From: Eumeta japonica
Lineage: Eukaryota; Arthropoda; Insecta; Lepidoptera; Psychidae
Direction: 5' to 3'
Assembly: GCA_005406025.1 (NCBI GenBank)
Contig: BGZK01000001.1
Coordinates: 558,001 to 622,000, forward strand
Length of the DNA: 64,000 nucleotides
Under the pieces are notes generated by a model. The model was not told the origin of the DNA, did not search any database, and worked only from the letters and a program-made list of their open reading frames with translations. Both the position numbers and the translations under genes were made by a program. Positions within the stretch are counted from its first letter, which is position 1. Every line of letters begins with the position of its first letter. Positions 12,201-27,200 of the stretch are shown here, in pieces.

Positions 12201-15200
12201 TTTTTTTAAAGAAAATATTAAATTTTAGTGATACAGAACAAAAATATGCGTACTGCACCAATGTAGACTTGTTTGCCAAAAAAGTCTACATTAAAAAAAA
12301 CATATTTGTTGAGATTTTCATAATACATATGTACAGTAAAAACATTCTGCAGGGAAAATGTTTAGATGAATCGACATTCTTTGTTACGGTGTCTAAGGGC
12401 TTTCAAGAAAATGTTTTTGTACCTACATAATATCAGTATTACATTTTTACTTAGATCTTGGAATGCTTTATACTTTAAAGGCGTTGGACTAATTGAATGG
12501 TTTTGAATTCACATTAAGTGATGAATGCTTATTGGGAAAATTTTGTTTGGACCATATTTGATTTTGACAGGCCGTGTACACTAAGATTGAATAATTTACT
12601 AGATATTAGTAATAGATTCTCTTGAACAACGTAAATGATTAAATTATTTAAAACAGTAAGCGAGGTGCGTGCAGAATTCGCATTTATCGTAGGCAATCCC
12701 ACGCTCCCGTAATGTATTATTATGGCATTAATTAATTGTAGCCATAGAACGATTTATAGTTCACATTATCAAACAATCCACAGGTGACATTCTCAAATCA
12801 CTTACTCCAAGTTCTGGTCGATCTCCTCCAGAATGTTATCGTCGTGCGGCGCTATTATCTGCGATCCGTTGCCCCAGTAGACCTTGTAGCCGTTGTCCTC
12901 CTTGGGGTTGTGCGAGGCCGTGACCATGACGCCGGCGGCGCAGCGGTACTTGATGGTGGCGAAGGAGATGAAGGGCGTGGGGCACACCGCCGAGAACAGG
13001 CGGACGGGTATACCGGCTTTAGTGAACACGCCGGCCGTTAGCTCTGCAAACCTGGTGGAGGAAGAATTAACAAGTGATTTATTTTTATTAAAGATTACAT
13101 TTTTTTTATTTTAAAATGAATTGTGTTGGGTGTATAGATTTCATACCCAACAGTCTTAACGAGGAACACATGTTTGAGAGCTGTCCTTAAATGTGAACCA
13201 TCCTTCAGTATTTATATAAATAATAAAACAATATAATTAAGAAACCACTTTACCAGCAACAGTAATAAAGTTTCCGAAAAGCGATAATCTATTTTACTAA
13301 ATTGCTTTTTGGAGTTAAAAACCGGTCAAGTGCAAGTCGCACTCGTACGGCTAAGGTTTTTTGAAAATCAATCTTTAAAAATAAGCAGGGCAGGGCCGTC
13401 AGTAGTTTAACACAACATACGCGTCACGCACACTCGCACACACTCAAACAGACTCATTCAAAGTTGACGTCGTGGGAAGCTAATCTTGACAGTTTTTACG
13501 TTAATGTCCGTATGCTTAGACATATAATTGCGTGTTTGTATGACTTTTGAATGGATCAATCGATTTTTCTCTACGGCATTCGAAAGACATTTCACCTAAT
13601 TTAGAATTTCTGGAATTCGACTTTGGGCGAATTTCATAATAGTATTTCATAATTACGAACATAATGAATATGATTAATATAAAAAAAACGAACACGATAA
13701 ATACAACAAACAAAACCTATCATAAAATTCATAATGATCATTGAAATGCAATAGCCGCGTATGGATGATTTGAAGTAACTACGCGTGTGAGCTTACTCTG
13801 TAAAAATGTTGATGAACAGAGATCACGAAAAACTTTCAAATCAGTAAGTTCGATTTTTCGCTCAGAAAATAAGTTTAGATGCCTCTATTATAAGTAACGT
13901 GCATACTCACATTTTAAGCACATAAACATTACTGGCACATATATTATTACTATCAAGGTTTAGTTCACTAAGCATATAGTACATATAAATGGCTGCTAGA
14001 ATACATCGCAATCAAATAAGGATCAATGTGTCGACACTGACAAACGTTAAAAAGTCATTCATCAACGGACAATTGAAGAGTTCGTTTTACAACACGTACT
14101 ATAACTCGGATGACCTCGTTTGAACGGTAGACTTTTATTGTGGTGCGGGTGTGCAGTTATGCAAAGCAAAGTTGATGTACATAATTTTTTATAATAATAA
14201 ATTCGAATTAATAAAAGAAACCGGTCAAGAGCATGTTGGATCATGCTTAATATAGGGTTCCAAAGCTACAAAGAAATACACGACAAATGAGATAAACTAC
14301 GGTGTTACATGTTTTTCCATGTTTCCCGCACACAATAGCTATATTAGCACTTTAGTCGCTTATAACCAGACAAACACGTAGCTATGTCGACTATTAACTC
14401 TCAAACTAGTGTAAACTAAAGTGCACAAGCAAAAGAGTGCATCTTGATGGCACTTACGTCCTTTTGTTGGGAAACGCAGTTTTAAAATATCTGTGACATA
14501 TGGACGGACGGACGGACATGACGGAATTCCATTTTTGCCATTTTGGCCAGGAACCCTAAAAAACGGTCAAATGCATGTCAGGCCACGCGTAGTGTAGGTA
14601 GGCTTCCGTAATTGCCAGTCACAGTACATATATGAAGTTAGAAGGAGGCATTTTGTTTGATAAAAACGGGCCCACGGAGGACACAGGGTGTTGAGGATGT
14701 TATGATTTTATACTTCCATAATTTTACATGATTCATAAACTTATATCTACTACCTCTTTCACCACCAATAACGTTATCCAAACAATTTTTAATGTCATCT
14801 GTACGAAATTTCGCTTCTTATTTCCCTGAGAATATTTAGTAAAGTTGGTCGACTATTACTGTTGACTTTTAAAGTCTATTTAGCTGTGACGGATTTTCTA
14901 TTAATTTCATTATATACACTACTATCGCAAATTTTTTGACGTATACAAAAATGACTATTTAGCTGACCTGAGGGTTGGGGGACACTTGACTTTAATAAAA
15001 ATTATCATTTTAAAGCTTAATAATTCGCAGACGGCCCCCTAAATTGAAAAATGGTTTTTACAGACCCGTAATATTTTTGAATGAGCCGTCTAACGATATT
15101 CCATACTATGGGTTAGACAAGAAAAAAAATGTACGAGCAAGAGTAATATATAATTTTTTTTATTGTTCTGCCACTTTATCGATGTGATTAATACGTATAA

Positions 15201-18200
15201 CCTTACCAAATTACATAGTAGTAAAAGTTCCTGAGCTAAGTCGCGCGGACAGACAGACAGATGGACGGACATGGCGAAACTATAAGAGTTCCTTTTGAGT
15301 ACGGAATTCTAAAAAGGAACCTTTTACAACGTATGACGTCCTGGACCAAGTCATTGTACAATAGTCGAAAATACACAGGACAATAAACAAGTTTTACTAC
15401 GAATTTGCACCTGATATTGTTTCTAATTGTACCATATCTACTTTGAATTCAACAACTGTAACGCTCCGATATCGACATTATAGATTAAAAAACTAGCATC
15501 CATGCTAATAAATTGGAAAAAAATTGTGGGTGGAAATATATGGGGCTGTAGAGTGAAATAGCACTAACACACCACGTACTGATGGACCTTAGATCAAGGA
15601 TGAATTAGCAGAGGCCAGATTTGAATGACCATATCGTATGAGAGATAAGCGTAGACATTTCTCACTAAGAGTGATTATGCACGCAGTAGTCGTCCCTTTC
15701 CTCATTTTTTCTTCATTCATTTCATCAACAGAGATCTCGTTCCGCGTGCTGTTTTTTTTGTTTCGCTGATCTAACCTTGACCACACAGAACGCTGTGAAC
15801 AATTCATTTTGACGTCCGTGTACTGTTTACTTTGTCATTATAGTTGGAGCTGAGACTGTTATTCTGTTATGCGTAGAAAATTTGTAATATTATGAATAGT
15901 ACAATGTAGAATTTTAGAACACAAGAGCCGTACTAAATATAATAGCACAATTATTCACCAATGCCAGACGAATTCGCTTTGTGTTTATTTTCCGCAACAT
16001 ATTTTGTCAAATACTTTAAGTTATGACTAACTGCGCTTACAAAAAATTCTTCAATTTGAATGCGCTATTCCTCTAAATAATCAGTTTCTATTGCCTTTGA
16101 TTTCTATGATCTTCAATTTTATTTTGTAATCATGATATTTTATGGTCTTAAATATTTTTATACTTTCAGAAGCCGTACCGTTTAAATACGAATATTTACC
16201 TAAAATTTTTATAATGCGAAGTGGTCCCATAGTCAAGTAAGTCAGCATCTGATGATGGAATCCCAAGTAAATCGAGGGATACCTCAAACATTAAACGCAC
16301 GTATAGTACGTGTGTATAGCGTGTTTGAGTTCCTTTTTAGTTAATCGCGTTTTTGTGTCTGGTGCTTATCATTCCATGCTGCTGAGCTGATGATAGACGC
16401 CACATCACTCCTTGACGTTTAGATAGGAGACAATAATACGATTTGTCAATCGAAAAAACAGAAACTACTCTTGGATGGCTATTAGTAAAACAGAATTAAT
16501 TACTTATTAATCTACCTACATATTTTCATTCATTTATGTAATTGCAACGTGACAATTTTAGCCGGAACACATCGGAACTGTTGAGCGATAACAGTAGAAA
16601 TAGGGTGTATTAATGTAATGTGGAAGTGAATGAAAATGTGATCAACGAGGACTGCTATTTATATATCTGGAACTGGCCACATCAGAACAATATTTAAAAA
16701 GTGATTACAACATTTAAAAATGGAACTCCTTGGCTGTAGAATAGTTTGTTTCATGTAATTGTCAATTGTTTTACCGTTGTTGCGTCATTTTAAAAACTGC
16801 GTGACCTTATCACCATGGATGTAACTTGTGAAAATTTTTGAGCGATGATTTATTACTATTTTCGGCGTGGGCTAACTCAAAAACAGTGCATCGATCAACT
16901 CACTCCGACTTTGGGAAATGAAGCACCATCGAAAACCACTGTGTATTAGGGGTTTAGTGAGTTTAGTCATGGGCGGTCGATGCTCACGGACAAATTTAAA
17001 GAAGGTCGCCTTAAATCGGTTGCTGTACCACAAAATATCAATGCTGCGCGGGAACTGATAATACAAGATCGTCAGGTTACATATCGCGAGACAAAGGCGT
17101 TCCTAGGTATGAGTGTAACGAGCATTTATAAAATATTCGCGTTGGATTCCGCACAACTTCAGCATTGATCAAAAACAGGCTCGTGTCGATTGGTGTAAAA
17201 AAACTATAAAAAAATACAATCATGGTGCGTCAAAAGCAGTTTATAATATCTAAACAGGTGATGAATTTTAGATATATGCGTATGACCCCGAAACTAAATA
17301 ACATTCAACGGTGTGGATGTTGTAAGATGAGCCGAAGTCAACAAAAGTGATTCGTGCCAAAAGGACTTTGAAGCAAATGGTTGCGTTTTTTTGGTATAAA
17401 TGGACATGTGATACAATGACACTAGAGAATCGTACAACAGTTAATTAGGTGTGGTATACAACCACTCTTTCCCAAGTCTTTGAAGAAATAAGAAAGAACA
17501 ACTAACAACCAAGAAGCATTCTTCATCATGACAATGCTAGCTGTCACACGTTGGCCGAAATAACTCGGTTTTTGGCAAGTCAAAAGATCGAATTGACGGG
17601 TCATCCGCTGTACTGCCCCGATTTGGCATCCAACGATTTCTATATATTCTCAAGCGTGAAGAATAAATTGTATGCTCAACGTTTTTCAAGCCGCGAAGAG
17701 GCCGTTGATGCGTTGAAAATGCATGTTTTGGAGATACCTCAATCAGAATAGAAAAAGTGCTATAAAAATTAGTTTCAGAGTATGCAAAAATGTATCGATC
17801 ATCGTGATGAATATGTTAAAAAACAATAAAACCATATTAAGTAATAGATGTTTGTTTCTTTTCGACATTCCGGACACATAAATAGCAACCCTCATATATG
17901 AGTTATAGAACATTTATATTTAAAAAAATAAGAATACTTATATAGTTTGTATAACAATGATTTGGTAATTGTATTCAACGAAGAATGTAAAGACCCTGTA
18001 ATTATTACCAATGTACAATAAATTTGGGATCGGAACTGCCATTCTACTTGCCTCATGCAAAATAAGAGATGCCTGGCCAATTATATAAACCATGATTTAA
18101 TAGTAGCTGAATCTGTTCTACTCTATATAAATTTGTAGCGTATGTTTGTACATTCACTTTTTTCTTAATTTTGTAATAGGTAATCGCTTTATGACTAACT

Positions 18201-21200
18201 GACCTCAATCCCACCATTTTTAAAATGACATACTTTTTTAAAAATGGTGGAATGGAATCTCTGTCTGTCTGTCTGGATGTCTTTTTATAACTTAAGAATG
18301 GTTTAACCGATTATGATAAAAATTGGTGTAGAGTCAAAGCATGTTATTGCGCAAATGATAGGATAATACTGTCTGTCTGTGCCTCGGTCTGTAAGTAAGT
18401 TCTTTTTAACTTGATAATGGTTTGACCGATATTGATCAAAATTAACGTACAATCAGAACATGTGATTGCACAAATAATAGGTTAATGTCTCGATGCAGTC
18501 TTTCTGTCTGCATCTTCTTTTATAACTTAAAGTGATTCAACTGATCTTGATAAAAATTGGTTATAGTTAGAACATGTGCTTGCACAAATGATAGGCAAAT
18601 GTCAGTCTGTCTGTCAATCTGTATATATGTTCTTTAATAATTTAAGAACGACTTGACCGAATAGGAAGTTGATGTAAAGTGATCGGTGACAGCGATTTTC
18701 AAGGGAATACCTAGGTCCCTATATCGATCTAGGTATTCTCTTGAAATTCGCTGGTACTTTTCTGGTATGTATACAATTTTCTTTCCTTGAGTAAAAAATT
18801 TTCTATGTATTATGAGACAAAAAACTATTTGAATGCGAATTTTGATTAAATTCACTTAACCGTTTCGGAGATTAACTCGAACACACAGAAATACTGGCAA
18901 TCAATTTTATTAAAATAATAAATTATTTTCTTGTAAATACAAAATTTTATATTGGTCCACATTAGGCACTTGCCTGCACATTTTCGTTGGTAGCGATGAA
19001 AAAAAAAAGGACGGAGTTATGTAGCATACATATGGACGAACAGAAGGATAGACAGATAACGAAACTACAAAGGTTTTCTGTATTTTAACTTTGGTTATGG
19101 AAATGAAAAATAAATGAATATCGCTCCAGAGCGCAAATTATAAACAACTAAATAATATTTACTAAACTAACCACATTGTCCATATGATCATTCGGCTACG
19201 GGACTGCCTTTAAAATATGTTACCAAAAAGTTGAAGAAATTGCTTAAAATGACGATATGTGACTGTCTAACAAAGAAGTTGTATAATTTTTAATCTATAG
19301 AACTTTTAATTCCAGTATTATAGTGGTATTGAGCTATTTAACATTATAAAGAAATGTCAAAACAAGTTTTAACCATGTGATTAATTAAATTAATTACATA
19401 ATTACGTAAAATCTACCCAACTAAATTACAAGACGTTATACAGTAGAACCTCGATAACTCAAACCTCGGTAACTTAAAAACCTCTATAATTTCAAAAAAT
19501 AATATGTTCCCTTCCCATCAGAGTCCAAAACCTCTATAACTTAAAATACGCAACCTCTATAACTTAAATAAGTAATCTCTGTATTGGCCCTCAGTAACTT
19601 AAAGAAATGTTTCCACAACCTCTATAACATAAAATTGTTTGTCAATGAGTCATTTTGAGAGAGTGTGCAAAACAATAGATTTCGGTATTTATTGTTTGCA
19701 CATGTTCACTAGTTAAATTGTTAACGTGTGCAAAACAAAAGGTTTCGGTATTTATTTCTTGCACGTGTTCACTAGTTAAATTGTTAACGTAAACAATACA
19801 TATGTCACCTATTGTTTGCTTCTTCGAAATTCTTTAAATTGCGGCGGTTAGCCTTAAGACATAAGTAAGCCTTGGATCATAAGTTTTTGATCATTGTCCT
19901 GGAAACATCGCTTTACTTACTGTGTGATAAAACTGGCTTAAAATGAGTTGAAAAAGAAAACTAACAACACTCACATACGCTGATAAAGGGTGGAACAAGG
20001 TTACATACATACATATGTACATACCTATCTCTGTATTAACCTATCCCTAACATAGACCCTTGATAACTTAAAACCTCTATAACTTAAAATATTTTGTGTT
20101 TCCCTTGGACTTTAACTTATCGAGGTTCAACTGTATTTATAACAAAATTTTTGATCGTATTTTTTATTGTTAAATTTGGTTGTATAAACCTTTTAGCTAG
20201 ATAAAAAGTTTCTGGACAATTTCATAATTCGATAACCTTTTGTGTGACGTGGTTTTGCGTAATTTTTTTAAAAATTTAAATATATGAATTAGCCACGACT
20301 CGAAATTACTGAATAATGAAAATTATTACCGCTATCTAGGGTCATCTAGTTCATGAGCTCTATCCAACCTAGTTAATCCTGCAACCACTCTATGCGTAGG
20401 TCACACTTAAAATTTATATAATTGGTCACTTAGAAACCGTGTAATAATAAAACGCATTTGAATTTAAAAAATGGAACTCTTTGCCAACCTTATTATGTAC
20501 ATTGTATTATTATCTGTCATTCGTTTTTATAAATTGGCGGCAAAAAAATATTTGTCGAAAGTCAATATGAATTTAATGCGAGAGAATTTTCGTGCAATGG
20601 TTTTCTACGAATTTTGTTGTAATTTAAGGCAACAAGAAAGTTACAACAGACTTCGGTTGGTCTGTCATGATGAAGCTGCACCCTTTCCACTGTTCATAAC
20701 TGGTTTAACTAATTCAAACTGACAATCTGCGTGAGGGACGTCCTTCTATACTCACGATAGAGACTGACAAGAGTGCCTACCAGCAGATTCGGACAAGCTT
20801 AGGCATCGATATGAGTCAAGTGCACAAAATCCTTCATGAGCATATAGTGGTCGGGAAGATTTGTACTCGGTGGATACAATACCTCACAATTAGACTGACG
20901 ATCAAAAACTCCTCCGTATTAATTACTGCCGCGAAATAATGCAAAGATTTGCCGGCGGTGACGTATACGCTGTGTACAACAATGTTACAAGTGATGAAAG
21001 CTGGATTTACTGTTACGATCCCGGAACTAAAAGGCAGTCTGCTCAGTGGGTGTTTTCTTTCGAGGAGTTGCCTACTAAAGAAAAACGAGGTTGAAGCGTC
21101 GGAAAGAAGAGAGTGGCCTTTTCGGAATGACAGATCATTATGCAAAAATTGTTTTAAAAGATAAAAAAACAATCACTGCAGACTGGTATACTAACAATTG

Positions 21201-24200
21201 TTTGCCTTTTGTTTTGGAAAAAGTTTGGGAAAAAAGGACCTTGCATTAGGATTCTTCTTCATCATGACGACGCCTCATCACATACCGCTAGACAAATAAC
21301 TAACAAATTGAGGACGTAAGGTATAGAAATTCTAACTCACCCGCCTTACAGCTCCGACCTCGCACCATGCGATTCGTGGCTTCATATAAAAATGTCATCG
21401 GAACGACCCATAAATTCGAGTGGGCAAAGTGTTTGTCTCAGTGGTACCATCGAATGCAGAATGCATAATTGTAAAAACGAACATGCTAGTTTGCTTGGTT
21501 TTTTTTTTATGGATTTTCCGTTTAACCCACGTAAAAAGCAAACGATGAATCACGAAAACAACTTTTGTAAAGACCTTTTTGTGATGTTTGTAATGATGTT
21601 GAGTAATTTATAAATAAGTAGATTTTAAGCGTTGTTTAGAACTGTCAAATTCCTGTTAGACATCTATAAAATTAAAGTACCTAGCATTAGTGCATGTCCT
21701 TCTATCAATTATTCATTTGACTTTAAAACACAGATTTTTGAACACATCCTAAAAGTTCATTTCGAAATGCGCTGCGAGCGTCTATAGCGTAGCAGATTGT
21801 ATGCAACATCGAATGGCGGAAATTTTAACTTAAATAATAGTAAGATAAAAAATTAATAAAAACATAGAAGTATTTAATGTTTTTTCCAAAATATTTTTTT
21901 AATTAAAAAAATATTTACATAATTATCAAAAATAAATTAGCCAAGAGCATGTCAAACCAGGATAATTATAGATTTCTGAAGTCATTATTATAAAGAAATG
22001 CATTACAGATGCAAAAGTACATTGTTATACTTTTTCCATATTTCCTGCATAGGATAGTTATTAGCATTTTGGTCGCCTATAACTTGAAAAAGAAGTAGGT
22101 CTGTCGACTATTACTATTAAACTAGTGTAAACTAAAGTGCATCAGCAAAAGTGCATATCTTGATGACACTTACGTTCTTTTGTTGAGAAGCGCAATTTTT
22201 CGGCAATAACTCAAAAACAGTATTACGATCATGTTCAAAATAATTTACGTTGAAAGTATTAATTAAGCGTCATCTTTTTTACATTTTTCATATTTTTTAC
22301 ACACACTGTTTAAAAAATACAGCGGGGAGACAAAATTTCTGCTACTTTCGGAGCGATTATTTCTAAAATCATTCATGTAATCAAAAAGTGCTTAGAACTC
22401 ATAAAGTCTTTTTAAAACAACTGTCGAAACATGTGCCAAATGTTGATGTTTGCTGAAGAATTTTTTTTTCAGCTTCATTCATTGCATGTATGGATTGCTT
22501 TCCATAGAAATATTTATTTTTATTATTTAACAGACGGACAGTCGGGCGGACATGACAAAAAATATAAGGGTTCCGTTTTTGCCATTTTGGCTCGGAACCC
22601 TAAAAATGGCAATTACATAGGATTGGAGCTTTATCTATTAACTTTCAAAAGTTCAAAAATAAAAATATGAGTTTTGTTTACTCAAAAAACCGTGACTACT
22701 TTTTTCGATATTGTTGTATTTCTTTATATGTTGTGTATGAAAAGCAGAATAAATAAACAAATAGTTAGTATCTCAATTTATCATTTTTTTTAAAAAGTTT
22801 ATTTTAATTTTTTCAATAAACATTTTCAAACTTATTTTTGTTACTCGTCGGACTAGAGCAAATTAAAGTTAGGTTAGGTTAGGTCCCGATTCTACGTAAT
22901 TATCGAAAATACTTATTATCCGGACAACAAAAAATACTATCCATTATGTATTTGTAATTTCTTTAAATAATTTATCTCGAACGCTACAGAGAGAGGGGGC
23001 GCTACTATTAAGTTTCTGCTCCGGTTCGAAAAAAATGTAGAATAGGGGGTTGGTAACAGCAATATCCTCGGTAGGATCAATATTAACACCAGTCTGGATT
23101 ACAATTGCAAGTACGATCTGGATCGGGATTAGGCTACATGAGCGAAATTCTTCTATAATACAATAATTTCATGACATTCATGACGGTACGTGCGTTTTTG
23201 TTCAGGACTGGAGTCAGGATCTAAATCGAGATCGGCATAGAACTCGGGAGCGGAATTGGGATCATTATATAAAAATAAAAAAATAATTTTACGTCCGCGT
23301 ATGGAGGAGCCGTCAGCGAAAACAGTTACTTAATGAAGAATCTTCACGTCTATGTAGTTTTAATAGAGTAAGAGCGTCTTACACGACCCACTTTTAACTA
23401 ACTTTTAATTAAAAAGTCAATATTAAATTGAATTTTGTTAAAAGTAAATTTGAAAGGAGATCCAAGAAGAGGCCCTAAAACATTTTATTTATACTTAATA
23501 CAGCTAAAACTAAACTAATTCAAACTATTCTTAAGAACAGATAAAACAAGTTTCATTTCAATGAGGGATATTAAAATATCTGTTACAGAACGTCAGTTAA
23601 TGTGGTATAGCTATTATCAGACAGGTTGACCCCCTGTGGCATAAGATAATAATATTTATATATTACTTATCTCATAAGTACAGTAATGCTGTAATAAAAA
23701 TCTTGAAATATTCATTGCTACATGAATCTAAATACATATCTATCATGAAAATTCGGTCAGTAGCTTTTCTATGATAAAGTCACAGTATCAAAAATAACAC
23801 AGGTCTGTGAAAATAAGTTTTTATTTAGAAATCCAAAGTCCCTTAAATGACTTATTACAATAACAAATTCAATATAAAACCAACTCATTACAAGAAAAAC
23901 AAAAACTATTTGGAGTTACTTTTTTTTATAAAAGTACTAGTGGAATTTTGTGCAATATTCAAATAAAATAGTACAACTATATTTTTAAATCTAGCAAAGC
24001 TGTAATATGATGACATTAAATTCAATAATTGTGTCATATTGCATTTAGTAAGTCTCAACTTATATTTTGTATATACCAATTTTTGGTAATTTGCAATGGG
24101 AGTGTGAGAATTATCAACATTACTCATTTTAATGAAAAAAACTCTGCATAAATAAAATAATTATTTTCCCCTGTATTTTAATAAGGATAAACCGTTAAAA

Positions 24201-27200
24201 GATACGAGTTTCTACAAATGTGATGTGATATGAGAGAATTAAATGCATTTTTTTTGTATTTACCACACAATTTTCTGTAAAATTAATAATAAGCCATTTA
24301 AAAAACGTTTATTTTACAGACCTGCATAATCAGATTGGAGATTGAATACATATGGCTTTGTATACTACACTGTTTCAATTTCTTTTTAACTGGCATAGTT
24401 TAGTGCCCACAAGGAAAGCAGTACCTTGAGTACTGCTAATCAGAATTGATTTGGGGTCAAGTAGGCAACTGACAGGAAGACTTTTATTTGAAATGGAAAC
24501 AATGTTGCACTTGTTTACTAAATATAAATACTAGCTGTTTCATTAAGCAATAATGTTGAAATAAAATTGACCCATCAAATACTATATTTGATTTTAAACC
24601 ATGCAATATTAATGATTATTTTATTACAAAAATATTTAAACTAAAAAATAGATCTATTTCATTATTTTTTTTGACACAAACTTTTTTTATTGATGCTTTT
24701 TCTACAATGTAATGAAATATCACTGGATGATTATTAAGGGAATTTTCTAGAATCACTATTATACTTTATATTCATGAAAAATATAAATATTATTAGAAAT
24801 ACTATCTTTATCTTAATTTACTTTAGAGATTTAAGTTTTGGAAGTTCGGACCATACAAACTTGGTTTATGCAGTGATTCTAACATTTATATGATTTGTAA
24901 CTTCAATAGTTCACATACCATTTTGATAACTAAAAAATAGGACAATAAATTTGTTAAAACATTGTTTAGGTAATAAGTATTTAACATTAGAATGCATAGA
25001 GATTGTACTTGCAGCTATGTGATAATGATTGCATTAATACTCAACTTCATAATAACATAATAGATGAAACTGCGGCTATTAAGCTGTTGCGTAGCTTTTA
25101 TCGCGGGCTTTGAGCGCGGCGACCGAACCAAGAAATTCCGTAACGAAAATAAACCTAACACCCCCCACTCCGCCTACCATGTAGCTCGGTCGAGCGTTCG
25201 CTAACGTGTATGTATGTGGTACGACTGTACGAAGCTCCCACGGATCGCGACGAGCTGCTCCGAAATCGGACGAATACGTAAGCATCTGTTTGTGAGAAAG
25301 TATATAGGTATCTATCATATCTTTATAATGCCATACTCACCACATGTGCCCCATAAGTATACATGTTAGTATATATGTATACATAGGTGTACCTATGTAC
25401 AACAGTGAATAGCAGTTGCTGGTGAATAGCTATACGTGTAAAATTTGTGGATAAAGTGTTTTAAATATGAATAAACAAAGTGCATTTATTAACGAAAAAA
25501 CTGATGAAAAATTTGAATTAATATCAAAGTAAAAAAAAACCACCTTAAATAAATAAATAATTATAATAGCATTGAAAATTCTATGGCAATAATTTTGATT
25601 CACATTCAATCACTAAATTATCAATTAATATAATTACCAAATAATTTTTGAGTTTGTATAATAAAAAAAAAAGGTTAGAATGAATTAATTACCTTTATAT
25701 AAATATAAAAAAATTTTTTTCAATGTCCACATCTCTTTATTAAAATCAATGACTGATTCCATATTATGAAGATGAACTTCACTGCTATTGATGAAGAACA
25801 AACAAATACATATATACAGTTCACCAAATATTTTTGAAAATTGGTTCTTTTAATTTAGTATAACATAATCACTTTACTAATTTCAACATGCTGTGTCAGG
25901 TTTGAATTATCCATTGTTGTATACCTTCTCTTAACCTTTTTCATTTCAATTTGAGAACAATGGACCTAAAGAGCATCGCACTACACCAGTATGAATTGCA
26001 TTATTTCAATTTAGAGATTGGTTTTCAAACTTTGGAATATAAAAAGGCATTAATAGTACATTGTATTAAAATAATATTTGATTCAAGTTATGGCATTAAA
26101 ATAATTTGTGATACAAAATATTAAGGTTATTATTTTCTTCATCTTAGAGGATTATTACTTGATGATATTCCACTAGTCTCCAGTTTCCACTGAGACAATA
26201 CCGACTTAAAAGTATATATCTTTAATGTTAGTGGTTCATGTCATATCGGGCAATTATTCTCTTTTATGATAATAAGTAATATTTTATGTATTAATTTGAA
26301 ATATTTGATGTTCACTTACCTTTTACTATTATATCTACCATCGTAACCAACTACTATACCACTCTTTAGTCGACTCTCGCTAGATTCTTTCTTGAGATAT
26401 GAGCATAAGCCCTAAAACAATAACATATTGTTATGTTGATTTTAAGCACAAATAAATTTCATAAATTCTAGAGCAAAAAAAAAAGGTATATGTAACATAG
26501 CATTGTTCGATGTCTAAAATAATACCTTCACAATTTTGATAAGATATTGCAAATAATCTTTAAAAAAATAATTATTTATTGTAACATAAGAAGTAAAATT
26601 TTTATGTGAATTGACATTTAAGCGACAAGGTCAAAGGACATAAATAAAACAAAATCAACTATGAACAATTAAATTTTTATAGCATAGTTTTAAAGAATGT
26701 GAAAACCATTCAGATTTCAGGATACATTTACATATAATAATGCTATTACAATTGTGTTCACTTCATATATTTATGAAATACGATACATATGAAATCATCA
26801 TTGAAATAATTATGAAAGCAATAACATGTAGGAAACTTGGAGAAATTGTTGGATAATATAGGGTTTTGATAGATGCTGAGGGGAGGTGGGGGTATAGTGA
26901 CAAGCCTACAATACCAGTTCTATGATCACTCCATAAGGCTGCTCAGCATCAGTGCAGACTATTGTCGAAAGGATTGTGAATAAGACTGAACATAAGATTT
27001 GAGATGTAGAATCGAGATTTAGAAATGTATGTACTTATATTATGGATTGAGTTTTTTTCTTGTGAAACATTGACTAAAGAGCAAAATATTTTCTATTACT
27101 TCATAAATCTAGAAAAAACTTATGATGGAGTGGAAAGTAATGCAAAGTGTGATTAGAGGATTGATAACAAAAATTCCAATATCTGTGCAGACGCTAGTGC

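Larger units (their letters stand above)
13052..16645. other. Pgm2 intron 3, left part
   Basis: Part of a 13.3-kb intron. It includes a short repeat end at 13318-13370 ('accggtcaagtgcaagtcg') and the repeats at 14219-14563 and 15065-15325. The remainder is AT-rich without exons; open frames such as 15589-15807 have no recognisable content. Confidence 0.5.

Noticed and set aside
22868..22883. Telomere or chromosome end
   Set aside because: Only three TTAGG units, inside a gene intron.
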